The notes under the pieces: generated by a model
What the model was told of the DNA's origin: nothing
The model's input: the letters and a program-made list of their open reading frames with translations, nothing else
Databases searched by the model: none
Origin: Nannocystis sp. RBIL2
GTDB lineage: Bacteria > Myxococcota_A > Polyangia > Nannocystales > Nannocystaceae
Direction: 5' to 3'
DNA: 64,000 bases
Assembly (NCBI RefSeq): GCF_026626745.1
Contig: NZ_JAPNJW010000001.1
Coordinates: forward strand, 3,580,001 to 3,644,000
Position numbers and translations under genes: made by a program
Shown here: piece after piece, positions 42,958 through 56,567 of the stretch
Layout: every line of letters begins with the position of its first letter
Position numbering within the stretch: the stretch's first letter is position 1

Positions 42958-43719
42958 CTACTTGGTCACCGGGCCCTCGGCCTGGGCCCCTTCGAAGATG
43001 AAGTCGAGGATCCGCCGGCCCGCGCCGACCTCGGTGGCCTCGATCGTGTTGGCGCGCTCGCGGGCGAACTTGACCGCTTCGCCTAACTTGGTGATGCGCT
43101 CGAGCAGCGCCTTCTTGCGCGGGCGGGGGATCGCGCCGCTGCGCTTGGTCGTGGTCCAGTGGCCGACGACCACGTCCTCGGTGATGAGCTGCGTCTGCGC
43201 CGGGTGGTGCTCGGTCGCGTGGTAGAGCACGATCGGCCGCTGCTCCTTCTTGGTCTTCTGCGTCTGCACCGGGTCGCTCTGGTGCAGCCCCGTGCCGGCG
43301 TCGTACGACCAGCGCTCGGCCGGGTCGAGCTCGACCATCTTCTCGATGAAGGTCTGCAGGTCGTGCAGCTCCTTCTCGAGGAACAGCAGGTAGGTCACCG
43401 GCACCTGCGGCAGGAACACCTTGCCGTCGACCACCACGTCGGCCCGCGCCTGGCAGTTCGACCAGTCCTTGGTGGCCACGGTGTCGAGCAGCGACACCAG
43501 CGCCCCCGTGATGTCCTTGATCGCCGACTCGTAGGTCAGCTGCACCACCTGCGAGTCGTCCGGGAAGGTCTCGCCGTCCTCGCGCCGCGGCGTGAATTTC
43601 TTGTGGTGGCCCGTCATCAGCGACGGCTGCTGCGTCGACTTGTGAAGGCTGGTGATGAGCGTGTGGAGCTCGGTCCGGCGGCCCTTCTCGACCGCGAGGA
43701 TGGCATTGAGCTTGGGCAT
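42958..43719 (-). CDS. DUF7873-like conserved protein
   Basis: 253 residues from ATG 43719, with GGAGG six bases upstream. The N-terminus MPKLNAILAVEKGRR, then KDWSNCQARADVVVDGKVFLPQVPVTYLLFLEK (split at V/F), ELDPAERWSYDAGTGLHQSDP and HPAQTQLITEDVVVGHWTTTK (split at V/G) form a highly conserved soluble protein seen in actinobacteria and myxobacteria, which I associate with DUF7873. No function is established. It stands alone, divergent from lnt. Confidence 0.82.
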   Translation of the reverse strand: MPKLNAILAVEKGRRTELHTLITSLHKSTQQPSLMTGHHKKFTPRREDGETFPDDSQVVQLTYESAIKDITGALVSLLDTVATKDWSNCQARADVVVDGKVFLPQVPVTYLLFLEKELHDLQTFIEKMVELDPAERWSYDAGTGLHQSDPVQTQKTKKEQRPIVLYHATEHHPAQTQLITEDVVVGHWTTTKRSGAIPRPRKKALLERITKLGEAVKFARERANTIEATEVGAGRRILDFIFEGAQAEGPVTK

Positions 43720-43812
43720 GGCGCCTCCGATGGTGGGCGATGAGGCTATCGGCCGGGCCCGGCGAGTCAAGCGCAGGTTGCGGGGACGACCGCGCGCGGA
43801 ATACTCTCGCGC

Positions 43813-45375
43813 GTGCCCTCCGACCGCGCGCCGACGCTCCGCCTCCTGGCCGCCGCCGGCACCGGCGCCCTCCTGGCCGCCTCGTTCCTGCCGCACGGCG
43901 CACCCGCGCTGGGCTGGCTCGCGGTCGCGCCGCTGTGGGTCGCCGCCCGCGAGACCCCCCGCTGGCGCGCGGCCCTGCGCCTCGGCCTCGTCGCCGGCCT
44001 GGTGATGGGCGCGATCGGCTACCCCTGGATCGTCGATCTCCTCCACACCTTCGGCGAGCTCGATCTGTGGCTGTGCGTCCCGCTGTTCGTGGTGTTCGCG
44101 GCCTGGACCGCCGCGCCGCTGGCCGCGTGGACGGCCATGGCGTCCGCCTGGACAGGTCCTTCGAGACATGTCCTGTGGGTCATGCCGATGGTCCTGTCCG
44201 GGCTGTGGTGGTCGTGGCCGATGCTGTTCCCGTTCTCGCTGGCGATGGGCCTGGCGGCCCGGCCCGAGTGGATCCAGGCGGCCGAGCTCGGCGGGGCCCA
44301 GCTGGTCGAGGTGCCGATGCTGCTGTGCGGCGTGCTGCTCGGCGAGGCCTGGCGCGCGCGCGGCCCGGGGCGGCTGCGCCTCGCGGCCCTGGCCCTCGCG
44401 CTCCCGCTCGCCAGCTTCGCGCTCGGCGGCTGGCGAATCGCGTCGCTCGCCGGCGAGACGGTCCGCACCGTCGCGGTCGGCCTGGTCCAGCCCAACATCC
44501 CGCTGCTGTGGTTCGACCGCCCGGCCAAGCTCGAGCGCCTGCGCGAGCCGTCGGCCCGCGCCGAGGCCGAGGGCGCCGAGCTCGTGGTGTGGCCCGAGAA
44601 CATGTTCCCGTGGTCGCTGAACCGCCCGTTCGAGCGCGACTTCAGCGACGACGACCGCGTGCTCCGCCGCCACTCGCTGCCGACGCTGTTCGGGGCCGGC
44701 ACCGCCGCCGACAGCGACCTGTACGGCTACAACTCGGTGATCAACATGGCCGCCGACGGCCAGGTGGTGGGCCGCTACGACAAGATCTACCTGGTCCCGC
44801 TGGGCGAAGAAATTCCGCTGGTCGACCCCGAGTGGGCCAAGGGCCTGGTGCCCGGCATGGCCCACAACTTCCGCGGCGCGGGCCCGGGTCGCCTGCTCGT
44901 TCGGCCAGGTCCGGCCGGCAGCGAGGCGCCGCCGATCGCGTTCGGCCCTCTGGTCTGTTACGAGGACGTGCTGCCCGCGTTCGCCCGCGCCGTCGCGGCC
45001 CAGCCCGGCGGCATCGAGGCGTTCGTCAACCTCACCAACGACACGTGGTTCGGCGCGACCGCCGAGCCGTGGCAACACCTCGCGCTGGCCCAGCTCCGCG
45101 CGGTGGAGCACCGGATCCCCGTGCTCCGCGCCGTCAACTCCGGCCCGAGCTCGCTGGTCGATCGCGCCGGTCGCGTGGTCGCCTCCACCGACCTGCGCGC
45201 CGTCAGCGTCGACGCCCCGGTGCCGCCCGAGCACCTGGTGGTCCAGCTCGAGCTCGGCCGCGACACCGCCTCGGCGCCGACGATCTACGCCCGCGGCGGC
45301 TGGCTGTTCGGACATGTCTGCCAGGCCAGCGTCGTGGTGGTCCTGGCGCTGCTGTGGCGCCGCCGCCGGCGCTGA
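43813..45375 (+). CDS. lnt: Apolipoprotein N-acyltransferase
   Basis: 520 residues from a GTG at 43813. Membrane spans fill the first about 210 residues, then a nitrilase-type catalytic domain with Glu262 (VWPENMFP), Lys324 (RYDKIYLVPLGE) and Cys382 (LVCYEDVLP), the Glu-Lys-Cys triad of Lnt, and the late NDTWFGATAEPWQH. It adds the third fatty acid to the N-terminal Cys of lipoproteins, fitting the lipoprotein-rich neighbourhood. 14-bp palindrome units are read in a membrane loop (TGPSRHVLWVMP) and near the C-terminus (FGHVCQ). Confidence 0.94.
   Translation: MPSDRAPTLRLLAAAGTGALLAASFLPHGAPALGWLAVAPLWVAARETPRWRAALRLGLVAGLVMGAIGYPWIVDLLHTFGELDLWLCVPLFVVFAAWTAAPLAAWTAMASAWTGPSRHVLWVMPMVLSGLWWSWPMLFPFSLAMGLAARPEWIQAAELGGAQLVEVPMLLCGVLLGEAWRARGPGRLRLAALALALPLASFALGGWRIASLAGETVRTVAVGLVQPNIPLLWFDRPAKLERLREPSARAEAEGAELVVWPENMFPWSLNRPFERDFSDDDRVLRRHSLPTLFGAGTAADSDLYGYNSVINMAADGQVVGRYDKIYLVPLGEEIPLVDPEWAKGLVPGMAHNFRGAGPGRLLVRPGPAGSEAPPIAFGPLVCYEDVLPAFARAVAAQPGGIEAFVNLTNDTWFGATAEPWQHLALAQLRAVEHRIPVLRAVNSGPSSLVDRAGRVVASTDLRAVSVDAPVPPEHLVVQLELGRDTASAPTIYARGGWLFGHVCQASVVVVLALLWRRRRR
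44151..44184. repeat. 14-bp palindromic repeat, three units, in lnt
   Basis: GACAGGTCC-TTCGA-GACATGTCC-TGTGG-GTCATG, cores 14 bp apart. It is read in frame as WTGPSRHVLWVMP in a loop of Lnt's membrane part. Confidence 0.8.
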
Positions 45376-45378
45376 GCA

Positions 45379-45822
45379 TCACTCCATCGGCGGCGACATC
45401 GGTACGCTGCGAATTGGCGTCGGCTCGCTTGGACAAGGCGGCTCACCGGCGGCACAGCATACACATTCGGCCGTGCCGTCGCGCTCGCCGCAGGTGCCGT
45501 CCACGTCGAGGCTCATGACGGCACTGCTGTGCCGACACCACTCGCTGCAGTCGAGGTCGGCCAGCCTGCCGGCATCACAGCGCACGAGTATCCGGCCCGC
45601 GCAGTGGCGCTGCTGTCGCTCGCACGGCGTCCCGGGACCCTTGCCGCATCGCATCAGCACGTTCTCCTCGCCGAGGTCGCGGTCGTCGAAGGCGAAGTCG
45701 AAGCCCTGCGAGCGGCACTGTTCGCCCATGGTCCGCGGCGCGGGCGGGGTCGTCGGCGTCGCCTGGGCCGACGATTGCACCCGACAGCCGAACAGCGCCA
45801 CCGCGAAGAGGCTCGCCCGCAT
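45379..45822 (-). CDS. Small lipoprotein with Cys-rich module
   Basis: 147 residues. Lipobox ALFGC. The remainder is one module: EQCRSQGFDFAFDD...MRCGKGPGTPCERQQRHCAGRILVRC (split at C/A)...DCSEWCRHS...CVCCAAGEPPC. The same order of Cys and the G(F/Y)DFA phrase occurs at the C-termini of the genes 46392-47321 and 47410-48498. At least ten Cys suggest disulfides outside the cytoplasm. Converges on lnt with only 3 bp between stops. Confidence 0.8.
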   Translation of the reverse strand: MRASLFAVALFGCRVQSSAQATPTTPPAPRTMGEQCRSQGFDFAFDDRDLGEENVLMRCGKGPGTPCERQQRHCAGRILVRCDAGRLADLDCSEWCRHSSAVMSLDVDGTCGERDGTAECVCCAAGEPPCPSEPTPIRSVPMSPPME

Positions 45823-45875
45823 CGACCTTCGCTCGTATCACAGCTCGCGGCCGCGCCGATCGGACCGCGCTCGGC

Positions 45876-46334
45876 TCACCGCCAGGGCGCGCCCTCGGGC
45901 GTGATCACCGACAGCGGGTGGACCGGCAGCCCGCGCTCGACCGCGACGAACAGCTCCTCGACCTCCTCGCCGCGCAGCGGCAGCGCGCGCAGCTCGGCCA
46001 GGGTCACCCAGCGGGCCTCGAGCGAGTGCTCGTCGGCGGTCGACTTCGGCGGCCGGTCGTCGGTCGGCTCCGCTGTAAAAAACACGCGCACTCGCGTCAT
46101 CTCGGCGTGGGCCGTGTGCTCGACGCGCAGCACGCCGGTCAGCTCGACGGGGATCCCCGTCTCCTCGAGCACCTCGCGCTGCGCCCCCTCGAACAGCGAC
46201 TCGCCCTGCTCGACGCGCCCGGCGGGCAGGTACCAAAGCTGCCCGTGCTTGACCTCGCGGACGACCAGGAACCGGTCGCCGCGGCGGACCACCACGAGGG
46301 CGAAGTAATACGAGGGCACGGGGGCGCGCGGCAT
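45876..46334 (-). CDS. Nudix hydrolase
   Basis: 152 residues. A complete Nudix box, GRVEQGESLFEGAQREVLEETGI (split at Q/R), i.e. Gx5Ex7REUxEExGU, lies after FALVVVRRGDRFLVVRE. It hydrolyses a nucleoside diphosphate linked to another group, but the substrate is not evident. Single-domain, cytosolic, same strand as the flanking Cys-rich lipoproteins. Confidence 0.93.
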   Translation of the reverse strand: MPRAPVPSYYFALVVVRRGDRFLVVREVKHGQLWYLPAGRVEQGESLFEGAQREVLEETGIPVELTGVLRVEHTAHAEMTRVRVFFTAEPTDDRPPKSTADEHSLEARWVTLAELRALPLRGEEVEELFVAVERGLPVHPLSVITPEGAPWR

Positions 46335-46391
46335 GACGCGTTCGAGAGTACGTCCTGCCGCCCGGGCCGCGCCAGTGGCCGCGAGCGCGCG

Positions 46392-47321
46392 TCAGATCGG
46401 GCAACCGGGGTCGCCCGCGTCACAGCAGGCGCACACCGCCTCGCCGTCCTGCACCTCGCACGCGCCGTGGTCGTAGGTCGCCCCCATGTCGTCGCCGATC
46501 TCCGTACACGCGACGAAGCAGTCGACCTCGCTCGTCTTGCCCCACTTGCAGCCGACCCAGGTGTTCGCGTCCTGGCAGCTCGGGGCCTCGCCCGAACAGG
46601 CCGCGCCCGAGCCCGAGCCGCACTCGACGTAGATGCTGCCGCCGTCGTCGACGCAGCCGTACGCGAAGTCGTAGCCGTCGAGCTGGCAGGTCTGGTCGAG
46701 CGACGTGTCAGGGGCCCACACGCCCCCCTCGCAGACGTAATGCGCGCTGCCCTGCGGCCCGCACGAGCTCGGGTTGGTGCAGTAGAAGCTCTCGCTGTCC
46801 TCGGCGCAGCTCGGCGGCGGATCGACCGCGTCGGGGCACGCCTCGCCGCCGCTGGTCCCCTCGCTCGTCGCGTCGCTCGTCGCCTCGGTCGGCGTCGCGG
46901 TGGTCTGGTCGGGGTCGACGCAGCACGACAGGTCGTCCGGGCTGTCCGGGTTACACCACGTGTAGCCGTCGTTGCAGAAGCACTCCTCGCCATCGAGCGT
47001 GCTGTTCGGATCGGGACACGCCCCGTCGCCCATGCCCTGCTTCTTGCAGCAGTCGGTGTTGTCCGTGCCCGGCTCGCAGCGCTCGTAGCCCGGGTCGCAC
47101 ACGCAGTCCGCGTCGTTGTTCGCCAGCAGCGACCCGCACGCGTGCGATCCGCCAGCCCCGTCGGTCGTGCTCGCGCCGCCGGTCGAGCTCGCGCCGTCGG
47201 TGCTCGGCGCGGCGGTCGTCGTCTGGGTCGCGCCGCTGTCGGTGAGGATCGGCTCGGAGGGGTCGCCGCAGCCCGCCAGCGCCGCGCCCACCAGCATCAA
47301 GAACCATGTCCGAAAATACAT
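46392..47321 (-). CDS. Cys-rich lipoprotein with C-terminal shared module
   Basis: 309 residues from ATG 47321; lipobox ALAGC. A Thr/Ser/Ala/Gly linker (TTTAAPSTDGASSTGGASTTD, split at S/T), then CVCDPGYERCEPGTDNTDCC and CFCNDGYTWCNPDSPDDLSCC, two short EGF-like Cys clusters, and finally the shared module (DQTCQLDGYDFAYGCVDDG...CACCDAGDPGC). A four-unit 14-bp repeat spans the start codon. Probably an outer-membrane or secreted binding protein. Confidence 0.83.
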   Translation of the reverse strand: MYFRTWFLMLVGAALAGCGDPSEPILTDSGATQTTTAAPSTDGASSTGGASTTDGAGGSHACGSLLANNDADCVCDPGYERCEPGTDNTDCCKKQGMGDGACPDPNSTLDGEECFCNDGYTWCNPDSPDDLSCCVDPDQTTATPTEATSDATSEGTSGGEACPDAVDPPPSCAEDSESFYCTNPSSCGPQGSAHYVCEGGVWAPDTSLDQTCQLDGYDFAYGCVDDGGSIYVECGSGSGAACSGEAPSCQDANTWVGCKWGKTSEVDCFVACTEIGDDMGATYDHGACEVQDGEAVCACCDAGDPGCPI

Positions 47322-47350
47322 AGCCAAAAGTCCATGTTTGAAAGGACAGG
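47303..47350. repeat. 14-bp palindromic repeat, four units, across a start codon
   Basis: CATG, CATA, CATG and CAGG cores spaced exactly 14 bp. The minus-strand ATG and first codons (MYFRTWF) of the Cys-rich lipoprotein lie within it, so hairpins could mask the ribosome site. Confidence 0.8.
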
Positions 47351-47409
47351 CCCGATCCCCGCAACCGTTGCGGCGCCGCGGCCCGTCGTCAGCGCAAACG
47401 CTAGCACAC

Positions 47410-48498
47410 TCAGAGCAGGCAGCCCGGCTGGTCGCGGTCGCAGCAGACGCAGGCGGCCTCGTCCTTGCGGATCGCACAGCGCCCGGAGTCGTGGAAGTTC
47501 CCTTCGGGGTCGCCGACCTGCCGGCAGTGCTGGACGCAGTTCGTCGCCGTCATCTTGCCGCGCTCGCAGGCGACCATCGAGACGCCGTCGCAGAAGGCGT
47601 CGCTGGTCTCGGGCACGCACGGCGTGCCCGGCCCGAAGCCGCACCCTCGATCGCCGCTGCCCTCCACCGGCACCCCGGCCGGGTCGTAGGCGAAGTCGAA
47701 GCCCTTGTCCTGGCACAGCTCGTCGGCAGTGCGCAGCACCGGGCCCGCGCCCGGGGCCCGCGGGTCCTCGCCGCGCCACGGCACCTTCGCCGCCATCACG
47801 TGCCACAGCTCGGTCCAGGTCCGCCAGTCGTGCCCGCCCGGGCGGGTGAACACGCGCTCGGGCGGCAGCAGCTGGCCCAGCAGCGCCCGCCCGCGGTCGG
47901 CGTCTTGCGTGCCGTAGCCGAGGAAGATCGGCGGATTTTGGGCCGCGCCGGCCTGCTTGAGCCAGCGCCAGATCTCGTAGTCCCACGGCCCCGCCTCCGC
48001 TTGCGGCTGCCAGGCCGGCGCGCCGACCTCCTCGATCGCCCGCAGCGTGCGCCGGCGCCCGAGATACGGCGCCAGCAGGACCACCCCGCTGACCTCGCCC
48101 GGGTGCATCGAGGCGGTCCAGATCGCCCCCATCCCGCCCATCGAGATGCCCACCAGCCACACGCGCGCGTAGCCGGCCGCGCGCGCCGGCGCGACGATGT
48201 CGCTCCACAGCCGCACCTCCGTCGACTGCTCGGCGTAGTAGCCCGAGTGCGCGTCGGCCAGGATCACGTCGACCCCCGCGGCCTCGAGCTCGGCGACGAA
48301 CCCGTGGCGCACGAACTCCTCCGGCGCGTCGCCGTGGCCCTGCAGCAGGATCGCCACGGTGTCGCTGCGCTCGCCCGCGTGGGCCAGCAGCTGGCTCGAA
48401 CGCATCGGCCTCTGGGTCGCGCGAGGGAACGGGCAGGCCGCCAGCACCGCCAGCGCGAGCGCGCCGAGGCCGGCGCCGATCCTGGGAACCTGGCTCAT
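47410..48498 (-). CDS. Alpha/beta-hydrolase lipoprotein fused to the Cys-rich module
   Basis: 362 residues from ATG 48498. Lipobox AVLAAC. The hydrolase domain has VAILLQGHGDAPEEF (oxyanion side), the nucleophile elbow VGISMGGMG and a late His in RPGGHDWRTW, as in feruloyl-esterase/PHB-depolymerase-like enzymes. After a short linker the C-terminus is the shared module (DELCQDKGFDFAYDPAG...CVCCDRDQPGC). Predicted secreted or surface esterase with a Cys-rich targeting or binding domain. Confidence 0.86.
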   Translation of the reverse strand: MSQVPRIGAGLGALALAVLAACPFPRATQRPMRSSQLLAHAGERSDTVAILLQGHGDAPEEFVRHGFVAELEAAGVDVILADAHSGYYAEQSTEVRLWSDIVAPARAAGYARVWLVGISMGGMGAIWTASMHPGEVSGVVLLAPYLGRRRTLRAIEEVGAPAWQPQAEAGPWDYEIWRWLKQAGAAQNPPIFLGYGTQDADRGRALLGQLLPPERVFTRPGGHDWRTWTELWHVMAAKVPWRGEDPRAPGAGPVLRTADELCQDKGFDFAYDPAGVPVEGSGDRGCGFGPGTPCVPETSDAFCDGVSMVACERGKMTATNCVQHCRQVGDPEGNFHDSGRCAIRKDEAACVCCDRDQPGCLL

Positions 48499-48533
48499 GA
48501 GACACCCTCTCCGAGCCGGAAACCTATCACTGT

Positions 48534-51500
48534 TCAGCGGCGGCGCCACAGCACGCGGCGGGCCCACTCGCCGGCGGCGATCCGGAGGTCGTCGAAGTAC
48601 GTGTACGCGACCGGCACGACCACCAGCGTCAGCACCGTCGCGGTCGTCATGCCGCCGACCAGGGTCTTGCCGAACGGGCCGTAGTCGAGGCCCTCGCCGT
48701 TCGGGGTGGTGAACGCGAGCGGGATCATGCCGCCGACGGTGGTCAGCGCGGTCATCAAGATCGGGCGGAACCGCTGCATGCCGGCCTGGACGATCGCCTC
48801 CTCGCGCGACAGCCCCGAGGCGCGGGCGCTGTTGATGAAGTCGACCAGGACGATGCCGTTGTTCACGACCACCCCGAGCAGCAGGAGGATCCCGATCACC
48901 GCCAGCGCGTCGATCGGCGAGCCGGTGAGCATCAAGAACCACCACACGCCGATGAACGACAGCGGGATCGACGGCAGCACGCTCATCGGCAGGATGAAGC
49001 TCTCGAACAAGAAGCCCATCACCAGGAAGATGAACGCGGTCGACAGGATCATCGCCCCGACCATGTCGTTGCGCAGGTCGTCGGTCTCGCGGGTGTCGCG
49101 GTCGGCGTCGAAGCTGATGCCGGCGGGCAGGCGGTAGGTGGCGATGAACTGGCGCAGCTTGTCCATGACCGCCAGCCGGTCGTCCTCGGCCAGCTCGAGC
49201 CGGATCAGCGCCGCCACCCGCTTGTCGTTGCGGATCAGCGCCTGCTCCCCCTTCTGCACCGTCATCTCGGTCAGCACCCGCACCGGCACCACCGTGCCCG
49301 GCTTCTTCTCGCTCGGCACCTTGAACTCGAGCAGCTCGCCGAGCTGCTCGCGGTCCTCCTTGCGGTAGCGGATCCGGACCTCGATCTCGCGGTCCTCGGT
49401 GGCGCTCTGGAACCGCGGCAGCACCTGCCCGCGGATCGCGTATGCGATCGAGCTGGCGATGTTGCCCGCCGGGATGCCGAACCGCTCGGTCATCGTCCGG
49501 TCGACGGCCAGCGCCAGCTCGTCGCGACGGACCGCGTCCGAGCCCCGGTTCGACACCCCGAGCACCCCCGGCTGCTGCTGCAGCGCCGACTGCAGCGCCT
49601 CGCGGGCCTCCTGCACCGAGCGGTGGTCGTCGCCGTACAGCGTGACCATGAAGGTGTTGTCCTGGCCGCCGTCGGCCCCGCCGAAGCGGGCCTCCTTCAC
49701 CCAGCCCGGCCGGCTGGGCATCTTGTCGTAGACCTCCTGGCGGACCTCGTTGAACGGCCGCTCGCCCGGCTCCTGCGGCTCGAAGAACACCTGCACCTGG
49801 GCGAAGCTGCCGTCGAAGCCGATGTACTGGCCGGAGATCCGGTAGTCGTCCTTGACCTCGGCGATCGACCGCTCGACCTCGCCGAAGAACTTCTCGGCCT
49901 CGGCCTTGGTGATGTCCGAGGGCATCGAGTAGTAGGCCCAGAAGTTGCGCGTGCCCATGTTCTCGCCGCTCGAGAACTTGACGTGCTGCATCGGGATCGC
50001 GCACGTGGCCACCAGCATCAGCAGCGACGGGATCACCACGTCGATGCGCCGGCGCAGGCTGCCCCGCAGCAGCGCCCCGTACCACGCGTTGAGCCGCCCG
50101 AGCGTGGCCGTGTACAGCCGGCCCATCCACTGCTTCCACCAGGCGTCGACCGCCAGCAGCGCGCGCCAGCGCAGCGGGTCCGGCGTGCCGAGGGCCATCG
50201 CGCTGGTCATCGGCACCAGCACCAGGGCCACGAACAGGCTGGCCAGCAGCGACACGCACACCGGCGTGACCATGCGGATCATGAAGAACTGCGTCGGCCC
50301 CGAGCTGAGCAGCGCCGCCGGCGCGAACACGATCATCGTCGTCAGCGTCGCCAGAGTGATCGGCAGCGCCACCTCCGAGGCCCCGTGCAGCGCCGCCGCG
50401 TACGGGCCCATGCCGCGCTCGCGGTAGCGGTCGATGTTCTCCGCGACCACCACCGAGTTGTCGACCACCAGACCGACGCAGATCATCAGGCCGAGCAGCG
50501 AGATGATGTTGATCGACTGGTCGAGGAAGTACATCACCGGCAGCGACAGGAAGATCGACAGCGGGATCGAGGCGGCGATCAACAGCGTCAGGCGGACCCG
50601 GCGCAGGAAGAACAGCAGCACCACGATCGCCAGCACCCCGCCCTGCAGGCCCGAGTCGGTGACCTGGTTGAGCGAGTAGCGGATCGCGTCGCCCTGCATG
50701 AAGAAGGCCTTGACGTCGAAGCCCGTCAGCCCCGGCTCCTGCACCGCCGCCTCGACCGCCTCGCGGATCTTGTCGCACACCTCGACGGTGTTGGCCTGCG
50801 ACTCCTTGAGCACGAACAGCACCATCGACGGCCGCCCGTTGAAGCGGTCGATGCGGTCGCTCTCGGGGTAGTCGTAGACGACGTCGGCGATGTCCTTGAG
50901 CCGCAGGCTCTTCTGCCCGACGATCGTGTCCTCGAGCTGCTGGACCGTCTGGTAGGTCGCCAGCGAGCGGACCACGAAGCGCCCGTCGGGGTCGCGGATC
51001 TCGCCGCTGGCGAGGTTGAAGTTGGCCTGCGACAGCTTCTGCGCCAGCGTGAAGATGTTGACCCCGGCCGCCTCGGCGAGCGGCCGGTTGAGCTCGATGC
51101 GGATCTCGCGATCCTCTTTGCCCCACAGGTTGACGAGGGCGACGCCGTCGATGCGCTCGATGGCGCGGACCAGGTGCTTCTGCACGCGGTCGCGCGGCAG
51201 ATCGATCGACTCGTCCCAGGTCACGCTGTAGAACGCCACCGGGATGCCCGCGCCCGACTGCTTGTTGATCCGCACCCGCTGCACGTCGCTCGGCAGCTCG
51301 GGCCGCGCGCGCGCGACCCGGTCGCGGACCTCGCGGTAAGCGACGTCCATGTCGGTCTCGCCCTCGAACACCAGAGTCACGCTGGCGCGGTCGGCCCGCG
51401 AGGTCGCGCTGATCTCCTCGAGCCCCGGCGTGGTCGCCAGCGACTGCTCGAGCGGCCGCGTGATCCGGTCCTCGATGTCCTGCGCCGTCGCGTTCGGGTA

Positions 51501-51688
51501 CGGCACCTCGATCATCAGGAACGGCGGCGAGAAGCCCGACGGGATCAGCTCGAGCGGGATCCCGAAGAACGCGACCACGCCGATCACCACCGCGCTGAGC
51601 AGCGCCATCAGCATCGTCACCGGCCGCACCAGCGACAGGTGGACCATGCCGTTGTCGCGCAGCTCCGGCCCCGGGACGGACGAGCCGC

Positions 51689-51692
<4 letters not shown>
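48534..51692 (-). CDS. RND efflux transporter permease (second of the operon)
   Basis: 1052 residues from a GTG at 51692 that overlaps the upstream stop (GTGA). The N-terminal span LVRPVTMLMALLSAVVIGVVAFFGIPLELIP (split at V/I) and the standard RND layout, with two sets of six spans around large periplasmic loops, are present. In the proton path, GLMICVGLVVDNSVVVAENI carries the Asp of span 4. Length is normal. Two unequal permeases with one adaptor recall MdtBC or MuxBC heteromeric pumps; substrate unknown. Confidence 0.93.
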
Positions 51693-55330
<3,638 letters not shown>

Positions 55331-55334
55331 GGCT

Positions 55335-56567
55335 TTAGTTCTCCTTGTTGGCAGCCTTGATGTCTTCGGCCTTCGCGTCCGGCTTGCCGGCGGCCTTGGC
55401 GTCCTCCGCCTTGGCGTCGACCTTGGCCTCGGCGGGCTTGTCGTCGCCGGCGGGCTTGGCGTCGCCGCCCTCGGGCCGGCCCTGCATGTCGACGCGGACG
55501 ATCTTCGCCCCGTCCTTGAGGCCCGTCTGGCCGGCGACGATCACCGCGTCGCCCGCCCCGAGGCCCTTGACGATCTCGACCCGCTCGGCGTCCTGCAGCC
55601 CGAGCTCGACGCGCACGCGGCGGGCCTTGTCGCCCTCGGGCACGAACACGTAGGTCTGCTCCTCGTCGTGGACGAGCGCGCCCTTCGGCACCAGCGCGAC
55701 GTCCTCGCGGTGATCGACGGTCAGCGTGACCTCGGCGTACATGCCGGGCAAAAAGCCCTGGGCGCCGGCCAGCTCTTGCGGCAGCGCGACGGTCATCTTG
55801 ACGGTGCCGGTGCCGGCGTCGACGGTGGGCGAGATCCGCAGGACCTTGCCGGTGCCCTTGCGGCCCTTCGCCGCCTTGCCGACCACCAGCGCCTCCTGCC
55901 CGACCTTGATGCGGTCGAGCTCCTTCTCGGGCACGAACACGCGGGCGACCAGAGTGTTGAAGTCGGTCACCTGCAGCAGCTCGGCGCCGTTGGTGACGAA
56001 GCCGCCCTCGATCACCTTGCGCTGGGTGACCGTGCCGGAGAACGGCGCCGTCACCTTGGTGTTCTTCATCTCGCGGGCCCGGTCGCGCAGGTCGAGCTCG
56101 GCGATGTCGAGCTGGTTCCTGGCCTTCTGGTACTCCTCGTTGCCGAGCACGCGCTCGTTGTAGAGCTGCTCGATGCGCTGGAAGTCGGTCTGCGCCTTGG
56201 CCAGCGAGGTGTTGGCGCGGAGCAGCGAGTTGGCCTGGGCGTCGAAGCGGATCCTCGCCAGCACCTGGCCTTCCTTGACCTTGTCGCCCTCCTCGACCGT
56301 GAGGTCGACGAGGCGGCCGACCGACTCGGAGTGGACGGTGACCTGGCGTTCGGCCTCGATCGTGCTGGCGGCGGAGATCGTCGCCGTGATGGCGCCGCGC
56401 TCGACGGTGCCGACGACGACCGGGCTCGGTTGCTCGACCACCTCGGCGTCCGCGGCCTTCTTCTCGACGCCGCCGGCGCTGGCCTGGCAGCCGAGCGCGA
56501 GCGCGAGGGAGAGCAGCAACCAACGACGCGACGGACGGATCCTCGTGGGGGCGGGCGAACTCAGCAT
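55335..56567 (-). CDS. RND periplasmic adaptor (membrane fusion) lipoprotein
   Basis: 410 residues. Lipobox LALGC, then the adaptor core: PVVVGTVERGAITATISAAST, a lipoyl-like half VEEGDKVKEGQVLARIRFDA, a helical hairpin (about 115-170), APFSGTVTQRKVIEGGFVTNG (split at K/V) and a beta-barrel (FLPGMYAEVTLTV). The C-terminus is a low-complexity Lys/Ala/Glu/Asp tail (about 365-410). It precedes both permeases by 4 bp and 4-bp-overlap respectively, so one operon. No outer-membrane channel gene is adjacent. Confidence 0.93.
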   Translation of the reverse strand: MLSSPAPTRIRPSRRWLLLSLALALGCQASAGGVEKKAADAEVVEQPSPVVVGTVERGAITATISAASTIEAERQVTVHSESVGRLVDLTVEEGDKVKEGQVLARIRFDAQANSLLRANTSLAKAQTDFQRIEQLYNERVLGNEEYQKARNQLDIAELDLRDRAREMKNTKVTAPFSGTVTQRKVIEGGFVTNGAELLQVTDFNTLVARVFVPEKELDRIKVGQEALVVGKAAKGRKGTGKVLRISPTVDAGTGTVKMTVALPQELAGAQGFLPGMYAEVTLTVDHREDVALVPKGALVHDEEQTYVFVPEGDKARRVRVELGLQDAERVEIVKGLGAGDAVIVAGQTGLKDGAKIVRVDMQGRPEGGDAKPAGDDKPAEAKVDAKAEDAKAAGKPDAKAEDIKAANKEN

